The notes under the pieces are model-generated. The model saw nothing but the letters and a program-made list of their open reading frames with translations, did no database searches and was not told the origin of the DNA. 27,622 nt of DNA, taken from assembly GCA_030151225.1 (NCBI GenBank), contig JASLEG010000085.1:1-27622 (forward strand), given 5' to 3'. Shown in pieces: positions 24,023 through 27,622 of the stretch. How positions within the stretch are numbered: the stretch's first letter is position 1; each line of letters starts with the position of its first letter. Source of the DNA: Burkholderia sp. Its GTDB lineage: Bacteria; Pseudomonadota; Gammaproteobacteria; Burkholderiales; Burkholderiaceae. Made by a program: the position numbers and the translations under genes.

Positions 24023-24814
24023 TCAGCGGCGATAGACGGGCGGCCGCTTGCCGAGGAAGGCCTGAATGCCTTCGAGTCCGTCGGCGTGATGCAGCGATGC
24101 AACGAAATGATCGCGCTCGGCTACCAGATGCGCGGCCAGCGTGGTGTCCGGCGCGTCGGCGACCAGCGCCTTGACGCGGCGCACCGCGTTCGGCGAGACG
24201 CGGCCGAGATCGTCGGCCCAGGCCACCGCGTCCGGGAGCGCCGAACCGGGCCGCGCGACGCGATTCACGACGCCCAGCGCATGCAGGCGCGCCGCGTCGA
24301 TCGGCTTGCCCTCGATCAGCAATTCGGTGGCCAGTGCGCGGGGCAGGGCGCGTGCGAGAAACCACGAGCCGCCGCCATCGGGCGTCAGACCCACGCGGGC
24401 ATACGACATCACGAATTTGGCGTCGTCGGCGGCCACGATCAGGTCGCAGGCGAGCGCGAGCGAGAAGCCGGCACCGGCGGCCGCGCCCTCGACGGCGGCG
24501 ATCATGGGCTTGGTGGCGGTCTGGATCGCGGTCACCCATTCGCCGAGCAGATCGATGCTGGCGGCCTGCACCGACGGATCCTTCGCGCGATTCTCGAGCA
24601 GGCGGTTCAGGTTGCCGCCTGCGCAGAAGAAGCGATCCGCGCCGGTCAGCACGATCGCGCGGACCGACGGATCGCGCTCGGCCGTGCTCATCGCCTCGAG
24701 CCCGGCCGCGTACATGTCGGGGTGCAGGGCGTTGCGTGCGCCCGGATTGGACAGCGTGAGGACGACCGTGGATTCGCTCTCGGCGGGGCGGGACGCGAGC
24801 AGTTCTGCGCTCAT
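24023..24814 (-). CDS. Enoyl-CoA hydratase/isomerase family protein (PaaG-like active site)
   Basis: The 263-residue crotonase-fold protein has the oxyanion-hole segments FFCAGGNL (62-69) and EGAAAGAGFSLA (109-120). The two catalytic glutamates of classical enoyl-CoA hydratase are not conserved: by my alignment they correspond to Ser118 and Tyr138. An aspartate stands in GLTPDGGGSWF (Asp146), as in PaaG-type isomerases, where the aspartate is the acid/base. The enzyme may thus be an enoyl-CoA isomerase or a ring-opening hydrolase rather than a plain hydratase; I also recall close relatives being named 'oxepin-CoA hydrolase, alternative type'. The ATG at 24814 is preceded by AGGAGA on the - strand. 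It is the first gene of the three-gene operon, downstream of the palindrome 24914-24929. Confidence 0.88.
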   Translation of the reverse strand: MSAELLASRPAESESTVVLTLSNPGARNALHPDMYAAGLEAMSTAERDPSVRAIVLTGADRFFCAGGNLNRLLENRAKDPSVQAASIDLLGEWVTAIQTATKPMIAAVEGAAAGAGFSLALACDLIVAADDAKFVMSYARVGLTPDGGGSWFLARALPRALATELLIEGKPIDAARLHALGVVNRVARPGSALPDAVAWADDLGRVSPNAVRRVKALVADAPDTTLAAHLVAERDHFVASLHHADGLEGIQAFLGKRPPVYRR

Positions 24815-24913
24815 GCGGCGTGTCTCCTGATGATTGTTTCCGGCCCGGCGGGGCGACGAGGCCGCGCATGCCGGTAGCTCGGGCAGCCTGCGAGGCTGCG
24901 AAGTGTCCTAGAC

Positions 24914-24929
24914 TAGCACGCGCGTGCTA
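24914..24929. promoter_or_regulatory. Perfect 16-bp palindrome, candidate operator
   Basis: TAGCACGCGCGTGCTA is exactly self-complementary. It lies in the 237-base divergent region between the hydratase gene (start 100 bases to the left) and the glutathione transferase gene (start 122 bases to the right). Size and symmetry fit a TetR- or MerR-type repressor site. A smaller stem, GCAGCCT/AGGCTGC (24883-24899), lies between it and the hydratase gene. A -10-like TATTCT for the transferase gene is at 25001-25006, without a clear -35. No regulator gene is seen in the window. Confidence 0.55.
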
Positions 24930-25051
24930 TTCGGCACGCGCGACGGGCCCCACGTATCGAGCCGCGCGATTCCGGCATCGATCCGTCACGACATCCACCC
25001 TATTCTGGACAGGGCCCGCGCCTCGATCCGGTCAAGGACAGGAGAACGACC

Positions 25052-25708
25052 ATGCTGCAGCTTTGTGGTGTGCCGCTTTCGAATTACTACAACAAGGTGA
25101 AGCTCGTGCTGCTCGATCACGAGATTCCGTTCGAGGAGACGCTGTACGAACTGCCGCTGCGCGACGCCGACGCGCTGGCTGCGTCGCCGCTCGGCAAGGT
25201 GCCGTTCCTGCGCACCGACGAGGGCACGGTGACGGAATCGCAGGCGATCATCGAGTATCTTGCCGCGCGTCATCCCGAGAAGGCGCTGTACCCCGACGAT
25301 CCGTTCGAGGCCGCGAAGGTGCGCGAGGTCTCGATCCTGATCGAACTCTATCTGGAATGGGTGGTGCGCGATCTGTACGGGCAGGCGTTTTTCGGCGGGA
25401 CGGCGGACGCCGCGATCCTCGCGCAGGCCGAGGCGCGTCTGCCCGCGGCCCTGGCCGCGCTGCGCAAGCTCACGCGGTTCGCTCCGTATGTGCTCGGCGA
25501 TACCTACGGCATGGCCGACGTGGCCGCCTTCACGCATCTGCCGCTGGTCGGGCTCGCGACGCGGGCCGTGTACGGGCGCGATTTCGTGGTGGAGGCGGGC
25601 ATCGACTGGAAGGCCTACACGGAGCTGATCTGCCGGCGCCCGGCCGCGCGGCGCGTGCGCGACGAGCGCAAGGCCTATCTCGACGCGGTGGCGGCCAGAC
25701 GGCGCTAG
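25052..25708 (+). CDS. Glutathione S-transferase family protein
   Basis: The 218-residue protein has the two-domain cytosolic GST build. The N-terminal thioredoxin-like domain starts MLQLCGVPLSNYYNKVKL, with Ser10 at the usual place of the catalytic residue, the cis-proline in GKVPFL (Pro51) and the glutathione-binding ESQAI (Glu62, Ser63). The C-terminal helical domain contains the capping segment GDTYGMADVAAFTH (about 149-162). AGGAG lies nine bases before ATG 25052. It is transcribed away from the hydratase operon and toward the aminotransferase gene. The substrate is unknown. Confidence 0.88.
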   Translation: MLQLCGVPLSNYYNKVKLVLLDHEIPFEETLYELPLRDADALAASPLGKVPFLRTDEGTVTESQAIIEYLAARHPEKALYPDDPFEAAKVREVSILIELYLEWVVRDLYGQAFFGGTADAAILAQAEARLPAALAALRKLTRFAPYVLGDTYGMADVAAFTHLPLVGLATRAVYGRDFVVEAGIDWKAYTELICRRPAARRVRDERKAYLDAVAARRR

Positions 25709-25734
25709 CGGCACCCGCCCCCGGGCCGCCCCGG

Positions 25735-25751
25735 GCCGGCGCGCCGCCGGT
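25735..25751. other. GC-rich hairpin between convergent gst and aminotransferase genes
   Basis: The 51-base gap is almost entirely G and C. CCGGC (25736-25740) can pair with GCCGG (25746-25750), with a flanking G-U pair, around GCGCC. It may stop transcription from either side, but other pairings are possible in such a GC-rich stretch. Confidence 0.3.
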
Positions 25752-25759
25752 TGGGCCCG

Positions 25760-26941
25760 TCAGAGCTTCGAGAGCCGCTCGAGCGCGGTGGCGAGCGTGT
25801 CGTCGCGCTTGGCGAAGCAGAAGCGCACCACGCCCGATTCGTGCGGCGCGTGATAGAACGCCGACACGGGGATCGCCGCGACGCCGATCTCCGTGGTCAG
25901 CCACTTCGCGAACTCGGCCTCGGGCAGATCGCTGATCGCCGAATAGTCGACGCACTGGAAGTAGGTGCCCGAACACGGCAGCAGCCTGAAGCGCGTCGAG
26001 GCGAGCCCGGCGCGGAACAGGTCGCGCTTGCGCTGGTAGAACGCAGGCAGCGTCAGGTACGGCTCGGGATCCTGCAGATAGCGCGCGAGACCGACCTGCA
26101 TCGGCGTGTTGACGGTGAACACGTTGAACTGGTGGACCTTGCGGAACTCGGCCGTCAGTGGCGCGGGTGCGGCCACGTAGCCGACCTTCCAGCCCGTCAC
26201 GTGATAGGTCTTGCCGAAACTCGACACGATGAAGCTGCGCGCGGCCAGCTCGGGATAGCGCGCCACGCTCTCGTGCCGCTCGCCGTCGTACACCATGTGC
26301 TCGTACACCTCGTCCGACACGATCAGCACGTCGGTGCCGCGCACGATCGCCTCGAGCTGGCGCATGTCCGCCTCGCGCCATACGGTGCCGGTGGGATTGT
26401 GCGGCGAGTTGATGATCAGCAGCCGCGTCTTCGGCGTGATCGCCGCGGCCAGCCGGTCGAACGGGATCGCGTAGTCGGGCGCCTCGAGCGTGACGAACAC
26501 GGGCTTGCCGCCGGCCAGCTCGATCGACGGCAGATAGCTGTCGTAGGTCGGCTCGACCACCACCACCTCGTCGCCCGGATGCACGCTGCAGAGGATCGCG
26601 GTCAGCAGCGCCTGGGTGGCGCCGGCCGTCACGGTGATCTCGGTGGCGGCGTCGTAGCGGCGGCCGTAGATGCGCTCGATCTTGTCGGCGATCGCCTCGC
26701 GCAGCGGGGCGGCCCCCGTCATCGGCGGATACTGGTTGTGGCCGGCGCGCATCGCGTCGCTGACGGCGTCGACGATGCGCGGATCGCAGTCGAAATCGGG
26801 GAAGCCCTGGCCGAGGTTCACCGCGCCGCGCTCGGCGGCGAGCGCGCTCATGACGGTGAAGATCGTGGTGCCGACCTGCGGCAGGCGGGAGGCGATGGCG
26901 GGGGTGATCGGCTGAGTCGACGTGTCGGGCGAGGCGTTCAT
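25760..26941 (-). CDS. ybdL: Pyridoxal-phosphate aminotransferase, YbdL-like (methionine aminotransferase)
   Basis: This 393-residue fold-type I aminotransferase resembles E. coli YbdL, which prefers methionine and aromatic amino acids. Shared stretches include LPQVGTTIFTVMSALA at the N-terminus, NLGQGFPDFD, HNPTGTVW with Asn182, SDEVYEHM with Asp210 and Tyr213, and SSFGKTYHVTGWKVGY with the PLP lysine Lys244. Near the end, GVAAIPVSAFY and VVRFCFAK supply Arg373, which binds the substrate carboxylate. The likely role is the last step of methionine salvage or transamination of sulfur/aromatic amino acids in the cytosol; the exact substrate is inferred. The ribosome site is weak. The PIN-domain gene lies 76 bases upstream on the same strand and may share its transcript. 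Confidence 0.9.
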   Translation of the reverse strand: MNASPDTSTQPITPAIASRLPQVGTTIFTVMSALAAERGAVNLGQGFPDFDCDPRIVDAVSDAMRAGHNQYPPMTGAAPLREAIADKIERIYGRRYDAATEITVTAGATQALLTAILCSVHPGDEVVVVEPTYDSYLPSIELAGGKPVFVTLEAPDYAIPFDRLAAAITPKTRLLIINSPHNPTGTVWREADMRQLEAIVRGTDVLIVSDEVYEHMVYDGERHESVARYPELAARSFIVSSFGKTYHVTGWKVGYVAAPAPLTAEFRKVHQFNVFTVNTPMQVGLARYLQDPEPYLTLPAFYQRKRDLFRAGLASTRFRLLPCSGTYFQCVDYSAISDLPEAEFAKWLTTEIGVAAIPVSAFYHAPHESGVVRFCFAKRDDTLATALERLSKL

Positions 26942-27017
26942 CGTGTCGTGGGTCGGATATCGGGCGAATCGATGGAGGGGCGAGGTCGGGCTTGCCGTGT
27001 CGAGCGCTGATGGCCGC

Positions 27018-27512
27018 TCAGACGGCGGCGGCCGGTTCGGCCGGCAGCAGCCCGCAGGCGGTCACGAACGGCGCGGGCTGCAGGACGCGGAAGCCGAAAT
27101 CGCGCTCGGTGCGTCGCGACAGCTTCAGCAGCGCGCGATCCTTCGAGACGAGCCAGTCGGCCTCGACCGCGCGCGCGAGCTCGAGAAACTTCTGGTCGTC
27201 GCGATCGCGGCACTTCGGCAGCGGCAGGGTATCTTCGGGCAGCGGAGCGGAGCTGTCCACCTGTTCGGCGAGACGCGCCACGGCGGCGAGCGCCGCGGGC
27301 TTGTCGACCTCGCGCGAGGCGAATTGCGGATAATCGAGCACGCGTTCGAGCTCGTGCAGGCAACGCGCATCGATCAGCGCGACGAGCGAGCCGGCTTCGA
27401 GCGCGGCATGGATCGGGCGCGTGGCCGCGTCGTCGAACACCAGGATGTCGATCCAGACGTTCGAGTCGAGCACGACCCGGCGCCCGTCTCGCGGAGCGTT
27501 GGGGCTGGGCAT
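27018..27512 (-). CDS. PIN-domain nuclease, COG1569-type putative toxin
   Basis: The 164-residue protein has the PIN-domain acidic residues in order: Asp16 in VVLDSNVWID, Glu54 (or Glu56) in CLHELERVL, Asp105/Asp106 in CRDRDDQKFLELA and Asp125 in VSKDRALLKL. The pattern fits the family named putative toxin-antitoxin system toxin component (TIGR00305/COG1569), expected to be a metal-dependent RNase. No small antitoxin gene is next to it: the aminotransferase gene is on its 3' side and yaaA diverges on its 5' side. ATG 27512 has no clear ribosome site; a start at the GTG codons in RRVVLDSN is an alternative. Toxicity is not supported by the sequence alone. Confidence 0.8.
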   Translation of the reverse strand: MPSPNAPRDGRRVVLDSNVWIDILVFDDAATRPIHAALEAGSLVALIDARCLHELERVLDYPQFASREVDKPAALAAVARLAEQVDSSAPLPEDTLPLPKCRDRDDQKFLELARAVEADWLVSKDRALLKLSRRTERDFGFRVLQPAPFVTACGLLPAEPAAAV

Positions 27513-27515
27513 TCG

Positions 27516-27521
27516 TTACAA
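27516..27521 (+). promoter_or_regulatory. Candidate -10 box for yaaA
   Basis: TACAAT in CGTTACAATCGG lies 49-54 bases before the yaaA start, in the 57-base divergent gap. No good -35 box is seen at 16-18 bases, as that position falls in the PIN gene's first codons. Confidence 0.4.
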
Positions 27522-27569
27522 TCGGTGGTTTTCGTCTGACGGCACCGCACCGCGTGCCGGCGAGCCTCT

Positions 27570-27622
27570 ATGATAATCGTTCTCTCTCCCGCGAAATCGC
27601 TCGATTACGAGACCCCGCCCCA
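27570..27622 (+). CDS. yaaA: YaaA family protein, N-terminus only (3' end outside window)
   Basis: Seventeen codons are visible, beginning MIIVLSPAKSLDYETPP. This matches the very conserved start of the YaaA/DUF328 family (E. coli MLILISPAKTLDY), whose E. coli member limits intracellular iron during peroxide stress and has a DNA-binding fold. The ATG is 27570; no strong ribosome site is seen. The remaining protein lies beyond the window. Confidence 0.88.
   Translation, partial: MIIVLSPAKSLDYETPP

Noticed and set aside
25751..27010. Open frame of about 400 codons on the + strand across the aminotransferase gene
   Set aside because: The - strand frame encodes a complete PLP aminotransferase with Lys244 and Arg373; the + strand translation has no family features.

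Overview
The window reads as a chromosomal segment of a Burkholderia-type betaproteobacterium. The grounds are a GC-rich composition (roughly two thirds by eye), a separate nuoC and nuoD (fused in E. coli), the order pnp - quinone oxidoreductase - tpiA - secG - tRNA-Leu - nuoA-N - DUF2818 gene - Nudix gene, and protein sequences of betaproteobacterial character. A species cannot be fixed from sequence alone. No mobile element, CRISPR array, rRNA or prophage was seen. No gap between genes exceeds 300 bases; the largest is the divergent region 24815-25051.

Region 1 (1-3511, + strand) holds the 3' end of pnp (PNPase) with a strong intrinsic terminator, a PIG3-type NAD(P)H quinone oxidoreductase, tpiA and secG. 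Region 2 (3538-3749) is a stand-alone transcription unit for tRNA-Leu(GAG) with its own promoter and terminator. Region 3 (3862-19114, + strand) is a complete 13-gene nuo operon (A, B, C, D, E, F, G, H, I, J, K, L, M, N; C and D separate, so 14 Nuo polypeptides) for the proton-pumping NADH:quinone oxidoreductase (complex I), with a small membrane-protein gene (DUF2818 family) translationally coupled to nuoN. NuoE/F/G form the NADH dehydrogenase arm, NuoB/C/D/I the hydrogenase-like connecting arm, and NuoA/H/J/K/L/M/N the membrane pump. The cluster-ligand cysteines and key membrane Glu/Lys residues that I looked for are present. The optional NuoG cluster N7 ligands are absent.

Region 4 (19151-21471, + strand) contains a Nudix ADP-ribose pyrophosphatase-like gene, a small zinc-ribbon-like DUF1178 gene, and two overlapping MaoC-type hotdog dehydratase genes. 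Region 5 (21522-24814, - strand) is an apparent operon of an enoyl-CoA hydratase/isomerase, an APH-fold phosphotransferase and an acyl-CoA dehydrogenase. The last two correspond to the two halves of mammalian ACAD10/ACAD11 and to Pseudomonas LvaA/LvaC, which suggests breakdown of 4-hydroxyacyl-CoAs through a phosphorylated intermediate. A perfect 16-bp palindrome (24914-24929) lies in the divergent region ahead of this operon and is a candidate operator.

Region 6 (25052-27622) holds a glutathione S-transferase gene (+), a YbdL-like methionine aminotransferase gene (-), a PIN-domain nuclease gene with no visible antitoxin partner (-), and the first 17 codons of yaaA (+). Overall this is a mostly housekeeping region. 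The points most worth a second look are the split ACAD10/11-like module, the DUF2818 protein as a possible complex I companion, the palindromic operator, and a series of intercistronic hairpins in tpiA-secG and in the three wide gaps of the nuo operon.
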